From positions 42,021,178-42,085,177 of the forward strand of contig CP141143.1 in assembly GCA_035235625.1 (NCBI GenBank): DNA of 64,000 bases, written 5' to 3'. This document shows, piece by piece, positions 20,130 through 31,045 of the stretch; positions within the stretch are counted from its first letter, which is position 1; each line of letters begins with the position of its first letter. The notes beneath the pieces were generated by a model, which worked only from the letters and a program-made list of their open reading frames with translations, had not been told where the DNA came from and ran no database searches. Both the position numbers and the translations under genes were made by a program. The stretch comes from Saururus chinensis. Lineage: Eukaryota; Streptophyta; Magnoliopsida; Piperales; Saururaceae.

Positions 20130-20790
20130 CTATACGTACCGATACTCTAATATTTTAATATTCTTCGATATGTACCAGCCGTATCAGGCATACAGTATCA
20201 ATATGGCCGATACGTATCTATACTCTAATATTTTTTTATTTTAAAAAATATTTTTTTTCAAATATTTTTTCCTTAAAAACAAAAAAATAATTTCAATTCA
20301 ACCTCTTCTAATGACTATATTTTTATTATATTAAAAATATTTTTTAAAAATTATATGAGATCAATATAAGTGGGTCTATATAGTTTACATAATTTTTTTT
20401 AAAATATAGAGCTCCACAATTATGCATTTACTTAAATATCTACCGTATGAGTTTCTCAATAATATTCATATGATTCATTAAATATCTTATTTGATTTTAA
20501 AATAAATTAATTTTAAAACACTTAATATGGGGTCGAGGGAAAATTAGTTTGTAGAGGACAGAGGGAGTAAAGTGTATGGTTCTAAAATGAAATAATTTTA
20601 GAGCACTCATATCGGTTTATACGACATTCTAAAATGAAGTATTATAATGATATATTATTAGTTATAATATTTTTTTTTATGTATCAAATAGTTTACGACC
20701 GTTTTGGCGCGTACCAAGCGTATCATCGGCCGTACCCGCATCCATGATCGTCGATACTATTATTCGTATCGATACTACCTTTTATGGCTT
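20130..20790. repeat. Dispersed repeat with TACGTACCGATAC / GTATCGATAC ends
   Basis: Left end TATACGTACCGATACTCTAA with CGATATGTACCAGCCGTATC and GGCCGATACGTATC. Right end GCGCGTACCAAGCGTATCAT, GGCCGTACCCGCATCC and ATTCGTATCGATACTACC. The two ends are complementary in word content around an AT-rich centre, as in a small non-autonomous DNA transposon. Exact ends and target duplication were not resolved. Confidence 0.4.
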
Positions 20791-21300
20791 GGAGGAGGCT
20801 GTCATTTTTATGCAGCGATTGGAGCTTGGCGGAGGCCACCATCCATGCCGGAGAAACCATCGTGGCCAGGTAACGTCTCCTCTCACCCTCCAACTACCGT
20901 TGTCTTCTATTCTCTGTTTTAATTTTTTTCCTCCGCATACCCTATTGCCTACTCTACTCATGGTCACCTCTCGCATTTTTTTAAATTATAAAATAATCAA
21001 AATTTAAAATTATAAATAAAAAATTTTTAGGAGTTAATTATTTTAAAATCAACATCTCAAATCTCAGGATTCTAGTAATACAAAATTTAGGTATCAAAAT
21101 ATTTTAAAATTTGATAGTTCAAATTCAAAAATTTAAATTATATTTTAAAATTTTATATTTTAAATTTAATATTTAAAATTTTGATTGACTAACCCCTGTA
21201 AGCTTCGCAAAGGAGAGGTTCGTCCACTGTACATATTAGCAACGTATTAACGTCAATATTATTTAGGCGTGGAGTGTCGCTTGAGCTTTCAGCGTCAGCT
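20791..21300. other. Upstream region of the Glu-rich gene
   Basis: Partly GC-rich (20800-20900), then AT-rich to 21195, where TTGATTGACTAACCCCTG marks a possible MITE end. The promoter of the gene at 22460 should lie near 21200-21330; I could not pick out a TATA box. Confidence 0.4.
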
Positions 21301-21458
21301 CAGTGTTTCCTTCACTGACTAAAAAGGAGAGATTATGGAGAGGTGGATGCAGTAACGCCTTGAATGTAAAGGGAAAGAGTAGCCACTTTTGTTCTATCTC
21401 TTTCCACCTGAGCCGATCGAAGCAGCTGCTCTGCAATCTCACGAATCTCTCAACACGG

Positions 21459-22438
21459 TAATTGCATTCCCCTCCTCAGTTATTCTCAATCTCTTCCATT
21501 TCTAGGAATCTGAAACTTTGAAACTTATCTCTCTTTTGTTTCTTCCCGTTATCTTGACTTCATTGTTTGTGATCTGAACATTATGTAAATATTTTCCTTT
21601 CTGCTTGTAAGAACTACTACTGTTTAATCACTCTTTCATGTCTTTACTTGTAGCTACCTAATTTGATACATAAGAACATTTGCACCTAAGTTAACCATTG
21701 AAAATCTTAAGAGAAGAGCAAGATCAGCTCTTTTGAGAGGCAGTTTGTGTTCTTTAAGTAGCGGGCTAGCTGCTGGACTCTCTATACTATGAGAAATCAG
21801 ATGAAACACAGTGTTGATCTTTGTGGAACTAGGTAAAAACCTATATTATGAGCTGTAGTGGTCTATTTAGGATTGCTCTCTTTCACGTAGTAATGGGTAA
21901 TGGGTACGGGTTATTGAGGCAGGTCTGTCGTCAAAAATTATCATTTATCTTAGCTGATTTTTTCCCTTCACCACTTTATTCCGGTCTACAGTGGCTTTGC
22001 TATCTACTGAAGATCTTTTGTCTGCCCTAACCACCAAGTTTCTTTCTCATAAAACATAATCTCAATCTTACTTCACCTGTTTCTCGTCTTACATTTGGTT
22101 GATTACAGAGCTTAAGGCTTTTTGTCACTTAAACTTTATTGCTGAAATTTCTCCACCTCTTATTTTCCATCAAGAACATGAGGATTTACTCTGAAGTGCT
22201 ATCTCATTGGTCAAGAAATCTAATTTAAGTGGAAACCTTAAGAGAAGGCAACTTTGCTTACCAGTTAAACTGACTTTTATGGAATTGACAATATACAATT
22301 GGCTGAGTACTAAATGTTGATAGTAATCCGTATCCTAGATCTCTTTCCATATGAATTGTATTAAATCACGTTGATATCATCTTCTTTATTGAGTTTCTCG
22401 GCTGACAAGTAACAAGTAGTACTATTTTTTTCTTTCAG
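21459..22438 (+). other. Probable 5'-UTR intron of the Glu-rich gene
   Basis: Donor CAACACG|GTAATTGC at 21459 follows a pyrimidine-rich leader, and acceptor TTTTTTTCTTTCAG|TCCAGC ends at 22438. The intervening 980 bp is T-rich and non-coding. The leader exon (about 21300-21458) contains no usable ATG: GAGATTATGGAGAGG runs to a stop within a few codons. Confidence 0.6.
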
Positions 22439-22459
22439 TCCAGCTTATTAACTGGAACA

Positions 22460-24577
22460 GTGTATCATCAATACTCAATTCGCAACCAAAGATCAAAAGG
22501 ACTAAACGTTAAGCATGTTTTTCACATAGCTTTGCTTTTGGCTTTCTCCATCCGGTTAATTTACCAGATGAAAAAGTTCTACCATAAGAAACACGATTAT
22601 GTAGTTGACACCGAAAGCAACCTCGGTGACAATTACCAAGGTTTAAAATTTGGGCGTAAAGAGAAGCTTGATGTTATCCAAATGGTCTCAGAGAACAGAA
22701 ATGTTGATGACATTGGTGAAAAGAAGGGCGATGGAGGTGGAGAGGACGAATTGAATGAGAATACTGTCGAAGAAGTTGGAGACAAAGGCTTTAATAAAAA
22801 CCAAGTAACAATTGGTGAAGAGCTTGAACATGAGCAGAACAGTGAGCAAGAACCACAGAGGAGTGAAAACAATTCTTCTGATACTGAAGCAACTGAGGAG
22901 GAGCAGGGGACTGGTAAAGACGAAGAAGAGGGAGGTGAAGGAGAAAATTCTCATACTCAAGTGACTAGTCCGGAAGAGTTAGAAAAGGAGCAAGAACTTG
23001 GCCAGGAAAAACAGGGTATGGAAGAAAACAAATCTGATGCTCCCATCACAGGTGGTGAAGAGGGTGAAAAGGAGATCGAGAATAAGCAAGAAGATTTCCA
23101 AAGCAATGAAGACAATTCTGATGTTCAAGTGGAAGGTCATGAAGAAGGTAAGAAGGTACTAGAAACGAAAGAGGAAGAACTCCATAGCACTGGAGAGACG
23201 GTGAATGAACATCAGCAGGAAGAACAAGTTCATGAAGAAGACGATTCTGATGCTCAAGAAAAAGGTCATGAAGAAGGTGTGAAACTGCTAGAAACTAAAG
23301 AAGAAGAGACCCAGAGCATTGGAGAGGTTGAGAAGGAGCAAGAACATCAGCAGGAAGAACAGGTTCATCAAGAAGACAATTTTGATACTAAAGGGAAAGG
23401 TCACGAAGAGGTTGATAAGGTTCTAGAAACTAAAGAGGAAGAAACCCAGAGCAGCCAGGAAGAAAATCTTGATTCTCAAATTAATGCTGATGAAAGAGAA
23501 CAAGAAGAAAAAGTTGATGTGCAGTCTAAGGATGAAGAAAAGGTTGATGTGCATACTAATGATAACTCTGACGGTGAAAAGGAGCTAGAAACAAAGCAGG
23601 AAGAGCCACAGAGCAAGGAGGAAGAACGTTCTGATAGTCACGTAAGAGAGACCGAGAAGGATCAAGTTCAGCAGGAAGATCCAAAAGCCTACGGAGATGA
23701 GAAATTTGATCTGCAAATTGAAAGTCAAGGAAAGGGTAGAGAGGAAACAGAATATAAGCAGGTAGAACCAAAGGGCAACCAAGACGAAAATTATGGTTCT
23801 GAGAATAGAGGTAGTGAAGTTGGTGAGGAGCATAGACTTGGAGAGGAAGAACATCAAAGTAACCAAGAAGAAAAGGTTGGTAAGGGTGAAGAGAGAAACA
23901 CTGATGGAGTTCGTGGTGGTCATGAAGCAGTTATAGATGACCAACTACAAGGTTTAAAAGAAGAGACAACATCAGAGAGCCAAGTTGAAGGTAGTGTTAA
24001 AAATATATCAGAGGAAAATTCTGAGTCTGAAACCATCAAGGTATCGAAAGTTGAGCTTTTAGCTAATGATGAGGCTCATCCAACTGAAACACAAGAAGGA
24101 GATATTACTAGTGGCGCTGAAGCCAAAAATGATGAACATGCTGAAAGTTCAAAGGATGATACAAGTTTCTCGGATGACGGGACTCCCAACAGAGAATCAA
24201 TTGAACCTCAAAAACAAGAGGATGCTTCTAGGACTATCACCAGAGGGAATGAAGACCTTGACCATGATTCTAACAATGACATGAATGTTAAAAGAGAATT
24301 GGGTGGGAACATTGTCATTCCAAATGAGGACGCAAATAAAGAAAATGAGCAAGGGCGTGGACTAGCTTCAAAGACTGCCGGCACAGTTGTTCCTTCCGAG
24401 GAACAGGGTTCCAGAGATCTGAAGATGCTTGCTCAAGACAAAAATGGAGATATGGAGACGGAAGGGGTTTCAACTCAGATAATTGTAAATGTTGGTGTTG
24501 CGTTCTTTTCTTCCTTTCCCAGTAAATCAAGATGTCTTCCTCCCCCCACCTCCCAATTCATTGAATTTTTTATTTAA
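22460..24577 (+). CDS. Glu-rich single-pass membrane protein, start codon GTG
   Basis: An open frame of 705 codons. The N-terminus, (M)YHQYSIRNQRSKGLNVKH, then a hydrophobic segment at residues 20-35 (VFHIALLLAFSIRLIY) followed by QMKK, matches a plant family of unknown function whose members start with a short basic head and one signal anchor. The rest is a very acidic, low-complexity tail. Units of about 45 residues around GHEEGKKVLETKEEE begin near residues 224, 268 and 313, with a weaker one near 370. Position 1 is GTG, exactly where relatives have their ATG by my alignment. The next in-frame ATG (QMKKF, codon 37) would drop the anchor. The exon is open upstream of GTG to the acceptor at 22438, with no alternative ATG. 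The last 28 residues (VGVAFFSSFPS onward) look like intron read-through. The protein probably faces the cytosol or ER lumen with its acidic tail; function unknown. The other-strand ORFs here are mirror effects of GAA/GAG codons. Confidence 0.75.
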   Translation: MYHQYSIRNQRSKGLNVKHVFHIALLLAFSIRLIYQMKKFYHKKHDYVVDTESNLGDNYQGLKFGRKEKLDVIQMVSENRNVDDIGEKKGDGGGEDELNENTVEEVGDKGFNKNQVTIGEELEHEQNSEQEPQRSENNSSDTEATEEEQGTGKDEEEGGEGENSHTQVTSPEELEKEQELGQEKQGMEENKSDAPITGGEEGEKEIENKQEDFQSNEDNSDVQVEGHEEGKKVLETKEEELHSTGETVNEHQQEEQVHEEDDSDAQEKGHEEGVKLLETKEEETQSIGEVEKEQEHQQEEQVHQEDNFDTKGKGHEEVDKVLETKEEETQSSQEENLDSQINADEREQEEKVDVQSKDEEKVDVHTNDNSDGEKELETKQEEPQSKEEERSDSHVRETEKDQVQQEDPKAYGDEKFDLQIESQGKGREETEYKQVEPKGNQDENYGSENRGSEVGEEHRLGEEEHQSNQEEKVGKGEERNTDGVRGGHEAVIDDQLQGLKEETTSESQVEGSVKNISEENSESETIKVSKVELLANDEAHPTETQEGDITSGAEAKNDEHAESSKDDTSFSDDGTPNRESIEPQKQEDASRTITRGNEDLDHDSNNDMNVKRELGGNIVIPNEDANKENEQGRGLASKTAGTVVPSEEQGSRDLKMLAQDKNGDMETEGVSTQIIVNVGVAFFSSFPSKSRCLPPPTSQFIEFFI

Positions 24578-24817
24578 TTGTAATTTAAAATAAGTGAAAA
24601 CTGTTTCGGTTATAAATAGCTTTTGTACTTAACTTTCTCAGGTTTGAGTGTATTTTGAGATGATTCTGCCGGGACTGTAATCACATTATGTAGGTGTTGA
24701 TTTCAGCTCCTCTTTGACTGTAATTTTACGAGGTTGTGAGCTATGGAAAACAAAATTAAACGGTGTGATCGATGCTACATGAGGGCAACTGATCGACCCC
24801 TCGTTCATAGACAAAAG

Positions 24818-25346
24818 ATTGTTAGGGCGATTGATCACGATTGACACCTAAAATGCCCATGTTGAAAATGAAATCGAGAGTAGGTAATCTATTAACATTT
24901 AGAGCGATCGATCGCTTGTAGGACTAGAAGCGGCCAATGTAAAGAACGGTTGATATGATAGATTTTAGAATACCTCGATTTAAACTCTTCCTTATTGACT
25001 AATTAGAGATGTTATTCCTTAAATAGATATATATGATTTTCTAAATAGATATATATGACTTTCTACATCCCTATGGGATATAGAAGATTTTTTTTCTTCC
25101 TTAGGATGTTGTTGGCTATTGAAAAGGCTTGAGAAGTTTGTAATCATCTTTTACTGTTTTCCTTGTTGAATAGTGGAAACTGTGTGATCCCTTGGACGTA
25201 GGCATCATTCTTGGACCATGTAAACCCTTGTGTAATCTATCTCTCTTTTGATTATATTTCTTGCTAGCCTTTGTTCCTCGTAAGGATCCAACCACTACTT
25301 AGATTTTAGACTAAATCCACTATAGTGGGTGTATAATCCACAACAA
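24818..25346 (+). repeat. Copia 5' LTR remnant
   Basis: The sequence ends GTATAATCCACAACA directly before a primer-binding-like site. A plausible start is TGTTAGGGCGATTGATCACG near 24820, but an earlier start is possible. It contains GAGCGATCGATCGCTTG (about 24902) and the LTR-like 3' part TTGTGTAATCTATCTCTC. No second LTR copy is seen in the window, so the start is uncertain. Confidence 0.5.
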
Positions 25347-25360
25347 TTGGTATCAAAGTG
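25347..25360 (+). other. Degenerate primer-binding site (tRNA-Met type)
   Basis: TTGGTATCAAAGTG directly after the LTR end resembles the initiator tRNA-Met site TGGTATCAGAGC used by plant copia elements. Confidence 0.6.
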
Positions 25361-25375
25361 AAGGTTGGGTGAACG

Positions 25376-25545
25376 AGACTATTAGTGACGCATAAAAAAT
25401 GTCGCTATAAGTGTTGCAAAAAGCGTCGTCGCTATTGCCTATTAGCGAGGAATAACGAAAAACATCGCTAGTAATGCCTAATAGCTATTAGTAGTTTTTA
25501 GCAACACTTCTTTTTGTGTCACTAATAGTACTTTTTATGGTAGTG
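25376..25545. repeat. Foldback MITE, CACTA-like, inside copia remnant
   Basis: ACTATTAGTGACGCATAAAA (about 25378) is complementary to TTTTTGTGTCACTAATAGT (about 25511), with further GCGTCGTCGCTATT words between. GCGACGC...ATTAGCGA motifs are typical of subterminal CACTA repeats. It sits between the primer site and gag of the copia remnant, so it inserted later. Confidence 0.5.
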
Positions 25546-26460
25546 GAAGGAATGTTTCGATATCCTCGCATTGATGTATATGAACCCTTCTTTGACCAGC
25601 AAGGTATGGCTGATGATGATGATGATGTTTTAACACATTTAAACCCCTTTCATGACTTGTTTAATCAATTAGAGGTTGTTAAAGTTAAATTTGACGAGGA
25701 TATTCAGTCAAAAGTATTATTAAAATCTTTACCTACTTATTGGAAATCCTTTAAGATGAATGTGTATAGTTCTCATTCTATTAGTAAATTTAAATTAAAT
25801 GATGTTTGTGGTTTGTTATTGGCCAAGGAAACCCAACGCAAAGGTCTCAATCCCTCGTCTGGGTTGACTTTAACCTTTAATTCTAGAGGTTGCCAAGGAC
25901 AAAAACAGTTTGGAGGGAAAGGAAAGTCTTGTCAAGGACGTTCTAAGTCTAAGGGAGGGAAGAATAATGACAAGTGTTAGAGTTGTAGCCAAACTGGTTA
26001 TGTTAAATATGATTGCAAGAATGCATCATGTGATAAAGGTAATAACAACAATAATAAGAATGCTCATGTTGTTAATGTTGTCGATGATGATGAATGCATG
26101 ATATTGTCTTGTGAAAGTAAATGTGAATCCTAGATAATTGGTAGTGTTGTATATTTTCATGCTACATCTAGAAGTGATTTGTTTGATAATTTTGTATGTA
26201 GTGATTTGGGCAAAGTCCATTTAGGCAATGACATGACTTATAAAATCATTGGTAAGAGTAATATTAGCTAAAAATAGGAAAATGATATAGTGTTCTTATT
26301 AAATGATGTTAGGCAAGTTCTCTTTCCAACCAAGAATATTATACACTTGATTAGTCTTGAGGGGAATATTTTTCATTTGATGAATTTCATATCACAGAAA
26401 AGGAAATTTGCACATTTTGAAGGTCAAGTGGCCACAACAAATGATCTCAAGTGAACACTA
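25516..26460 (+). pseudogene. Copia gag and start of protease, decayed
   Basis: The frame reads VLLKSLPTYWKSFKMNVYSS and VCGLLLAKETQRKG, the C-terminal half of a copia Gag (UBN2-type). A damaged zinc knuckle follows, C-stop-SCSQTGYVKYDC, in which the Trp/Tyr codon is TAG and the His is Tyr. Downstream text (WIIGSVV-like with a stop for W, then DNFVCSDLGKVHLGNDM and FPTKNIIHLISLEGN) corresponds to the protease/pre-integrase part. Stops near 25978, 26133 and 26270. No reverse transcriptase follows, so the element is truncated near 26460. Confidence 0.8.
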
Positions 26461-26464
26461 TTTG

Positions 26465-27140
26465 CGCCACATGTTATTTTTGTACCTTTGTAAATATTGT
26501 GATGAGAAATCTTATTGGAAAGATTATGATTGAATCAAGCATGTTGCTTTGTCCTTAAGACATAATTCGTCCTCCTTAACGGTGCTTAGGACTCTTGGGC
26601 GTTTGCCTCCAAATTTAAGACGATCAACCACTTACCGTAGGAGCACCTCCAACATAGTACATGCGGCGAACCACAATATGTATGCTCTCACAGAAATGGA
26701 AACAGACAGAAATCCAATGTAATTTTAGTGCATAAATCATTTTCAATGATTTTATAAGAAATCCCATTGAAGACACGCTTTCCCATTCAAACGGATGCGT
26801 CCATCCATTAACGAACGCATTCTTTAGTGAAAACAAACCAGACCCGTTTTGGTTAAATATAAACCAAACCAAATAAATAGAAAACCAAACCAAATGAATT
26901 TATCCCAAAAATATTATCTTGTTGACCCAACCCAACCCGACCCGGCCACACGTGCGAAGCGAACCGAGCAGGCCGGCCGGACTACGGCGGCAGCGCGCGC
27001 GTGTGGGTTAGCCTACCTAGGTGCATGGGTTCAACATGTCTCTTCCCCACAAAAGTGGGTTGGCCCAAGAGCCTAACTTGAAAGGCCAAACTTGTGCCTT
27101 ATAATAACAATATCACATTCTTTTAGGCGATGCAAGACTA
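26465..27140. other. Non-coding flank of solo LTR A
   Basis: Contains AACCAAACCAAA-type low complexity (26840-26900) and a GC-rich patch (26935-27010). The part before 27140 (TTAGGCGATGCAAGACTATTTAT) continues, across LTR A, into ACTCCTTCAACCAATTCACA at 35222. The two flanks were one piece before insertion. Confidence 0.5.
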
Positions 27141-29405
27141 TTTATTGTAAGGTCTCTGTTTTTTCTACTATTTTTCTGGTCATTTTCTGCGGGAAAATGT
27201 GACGCTTCAGCTATTCATATTTGAGCATTTACTCGTATTTATACCCATAGAGTCGGGTGTGGGGCTGAGTCGTAGGCCGTGGGCCTCGTTGCGCGCTTAC
27301 GACGTGAATTTTGGAGGTACAACGAGTAGACAGTAAGTTAACGCATGTTAGGGACATAAATGAAAAAAAATGTGTGAAAGGATCAGGCTCGGCCAAGCCC
27401 AATCCAGAAAATTCTGGACAGTGCATTCCTCCCCCCCCCCCCCCTTCTAACTTCATTTACCCAGCCACCACCGGCCGCCGGTGGGCTGCAGGATGCTGCC
27501 ACCGGCTCTGCCCCAGTTGTCCGACAGCAGGGGCCACCGTCCCAGCCCCCACGGCCTCTCCGCCCTCCACCCCATCTCTCCCCAATTAGACCCCCTCTCT
27601 CTCTGTTTTGAGTTTCAATTGCTACTGTCATAGGCTGGCAAGGGCCAACCGGCCGCCAGGAGCTTCACCCAGTCCGGCGATAGCGGGGGACCACCCCTCC
27701 CAGCCTCCTGGGCCTCCGCTCCGCCGCCCTGTCCTCATTTTCCGCCTCTACCCTATTTTTCCGCCGGTGCTCTATTTTGGTGAAACAAAGGCCTCCGATG
27801 GTGAGACATTGCTGACTGGACCTTCATCCGGCCCGCCTGGGTCCGGCAAAGGCAGTGGGCCACCCCCACCTGGACCAATTCCTCCTCCTTCCTCTTAGTT
27901 TCTCCTCTGCTCGGTCCGGACACCCTCTGTTTTCAGTTTGATTCGTTTTGTTTGTTTGAGACTGTTGGCGCCAAAAGTTGCTGCCTTCTACCGAAGATGT
28001 CTCTGCCCGACCAGTCGCGGTCTGGTGACCACAAGGTTAGCCCCCAGCCATCTCCACCACCCCATGGCCGCTTCGCCCTCGCTGGTTTCCCCGGTCAGTC
28101 CCTCATTTCCCCTATTTTTGTTGTGTCTGAGTTCACTGGCTACCACCGTTAGCCAGACTTCGGACTTGACCCACCACACCTTTGTTCACCGGCCTGGCAA
28201 CGATGGTGGATGTTTCAACCCAGCCCAGTTTAGCCTTTGTCCCATTTGTTTCGTTGCAACGAGATCCGACGCTCGCCGGTTGTTGTGCTCGTCCATAAAA
28301 ACCGAGCCTTTGCCTCACTATGTTTTGATTCCCCGATGAGTTGCCGAAAATTGTTGTCTGCCATTAGGCTCTGCCATGGACCAGCGATGACGACATGGCC
28401 ACTCCAGTCTAGACCTGTTCACCCTATTTGTCCCCGTTTTAGCCACCACCCGGCATGGGCCGCTTTCCCTTATGCCCATTTCCTAGTGTGTGCAGCGTGA
28501 ACCAGTCGCAGGAGGACCGTTCCACTACAGTTGTGGGCCATGTTGGGCGAGCCTTGTCATTTTGATGGCCCCACCTAGGCCAGTTTGAGCTCGTCTGACT
28601 CCAACTCCCCCTTGTGGGCCATAGCCCTAACTAGTTCCACTCCCCGACATTTCCGGTCATTGAACCATCTTGCCCATTTTACGCAGTCGGTATCGAACGG
28701 TCTTTGGCAAGATTCTGTATAACCTATCTTGACCGAACATGGATGAGTTCACTTACATAGGCCTTGTGTCACGCCCCGGCGATGCCCGACCCAAGCCGAA
28801 CCCGGTCCAGGGGCCGGTCAAACGCGCGGGGGCGACGAAGTAAACATTGAGAAAACGATCTAGCGGAAGACTTAATCCCTAACCACGGGCGATTAACAGC
28901 AACACGGAGTGCGCACAATCCTTTGAGCAAGAGTAAATAAAAAAGGGAAGAAAAGGTGTTGCTTATCACAAAGTAAACAACAATCTCAAACCCACAAGCT
29001 TAGTTTAAGTAAAGCCCACACCGGCTCAAAATAAGTCATAAGCATCACAGCTGCAGAATACGACATACATCCAAAACAAGAACCCTACACAAAGGTCCTA
29101 ACATAAAGCATGAAATAAACGCAGGTAAGTCACGCAACGATCTCCATCATCACACCCAAGCTACCTCTGACCTTTCCTCAAAAGGCACTCCTGTCCGTCT
29201 GCGTGTTGCACCACGCAGCCCCAAATCAAAACACAAAAGAGGGGTGAGTTTTAACACTCAGCAATGGTTTTAATATCATTGTCAACGTAGAAAATACGAT
29301 AGCTTAGAAATGAGATCGTTTCAGATCAAAGATTTACATGGTGCATCACTTTCTGATCACACATTCATATCACTTAACACTGCATCATAATGCATAATTC
29401 AACCT

Positions 29406-29675
29406 GCATGGATGTATCTCAAGCATACATATTCCCACATGCATTCACATCATAACCAATCCCGCATGGATGTATCTCTAACATACATATTCCACATGCA
29501 TAACATCAAAATTAACATGCATGGATGTATCTCTAACATACATATTCCACATGCATAACATCAACATCAACATGCATGGATGTATCTCTAACATACATAT
29601 TCCACATGCATAACATCAAAATCAGCATGCATGGATGTATCTCTAACATACATATTCCACATGCATAGCATCATC
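29406..29675 (+). repeat. ~55-bp tandem repeat in LTR D
   Basis: Five units begin near 29406, 29464, 29519, 29574 and 29628. Each starts GCATGGATGTATCTCTAACA and continues TACATATTCCACATGCATAA. The first unit is the most diverged. Confidence 0.9.
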
Positions 29676-30944
29676 ACAATCAACCTCCATCAAGGAGTAA
29701 TCACACATTAATGTCACACAGACGGGAGCATAGACAAGGCCACGAAGGCGTGTTATGGTCCAAAATTCTACACAAGAATTAAAGAAAGATCGGGGTTGTC
29801 AATCCCTAATACTGCTCGCCCTGGACGATCCTGGCCAAGGATGTCCCATTCTCACACAGAGAATCTAGAGCAGGGGTGTTCGCCCAGGGACATCTCCTGC
29901 GGAGGGAAGAGCCCGAGTTCTCACACAGAGAACCCTAGAACACGTGGTAGCGGGGTGCACACGGCATACCACACTGGATTCTCAGGGTCCAGATGTCACA
30001 CATAATAACATTCTCACATATCCGCAAGACAAGTACACAACTCGTCCCCACATCATTCCATTAAACAAGACTCAACCCGGGGAGTGCACTCGTTCCACAC
30101 AGGAACTTCAAATCGTTCCACACAGGAACTTCAAAATCAAAATATGTCCTTTCGGACCAACAACTTGCGATTAATCCACGACCGATCAATCCGGCACACA
30201 ATTCCATCACATTGCATCCAATCGGTCAAATTCGATTAATCATGATGAAGCCTCAATTGGAAATCCATTTTCATGATGCGTGCAGCATGGTACATGCGTG
30301 GGCAAAGCATACATGAATCCTAATCATGATAAGTGCTCTCACCAGCCCCTAATGCATCATTCATAATCACATTATTAAGCTTCAACATCATCATTTAACC
30401 CCACATGTGTGTGTGTATCTAGTAGAAGCATTTCACATAATGCATGCCAACATGCTTGAAATTAAACTCACTACCACACCACACATGTGAATTTCCATTT
30501 AAACATGAATTCCAGCGGAAATCATAGTAGAAGAATCGTTGAAATCATAGCTAGATTCAAAACTCAACCACAAAGGCTAAACACGTATAACATCGCTCAT
30601 TTCATCATTGAGTCATGGCATTCACCAACATCCACACACACCATTAACCACAATCTAACATGACAAATCAGTCCAACCATGATTATAATCCTACTGAAAA
30701 CATGCTTAACCAAAGGGAAACAACCGTTCATAATTTCAAGATAACGATTCCAACATTATGCCACAAAACATAAGTCATTCCACCATCTCTAAGCAAATAT
30801 CTCAACTCCATAAACTTAATAGCATGCATTTTCAGTAGCCTAACATAGCTTAAAACACTCCACATTTATATAAAATTGGCAAGTTAAAGAGGAATCATCA
30901 AAATATACATCATATGCACAACATATGATTTCCTGTGTAGCCGA

Positions 30945-31045
30945 TCGATCGCCCTTCAGGCCATTCGATCGGTTACACGCAAAATTTTGAAAATTTCAGT
31001 TCAGCCGATCGATCGCCCTGCAAGGCCGATCGATCGCCAACACTG
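30945..31045 (+). repeat. CCGATCGATCGCC motif cluster in LTR D
   Basis: GCCGATCGATCGCCCT occurs near 30951 and 31003 and GGCCGATCGATCGCC near 31024, with a partial form GGCCATTCGATCGG between. Similar GATCGATCGC words occur in the unrelated copia LTR at about 24902. Confidence 0.7.

Noticed and set aside
22633-24530. Long ORFs on the minus strand opposite the Glu-rich gene
   Set aside because: Mirror reading of GAA/GAG codons gives Phe/Leu/Ser-rich frames without start context or homology.
27311-28500. Overlapping proline-rich ORFs on both strands
   Set aside because: Compositional ORFs in the GC-rich third of solo LTR A; the homologous part of LTR B does not keep the same frames.
29796-30174. 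Small plus-strand ORFs in LTR D
   Set aside because: Non-coding LTR sequence with repeated TCACACAGAGAA words; no domain.
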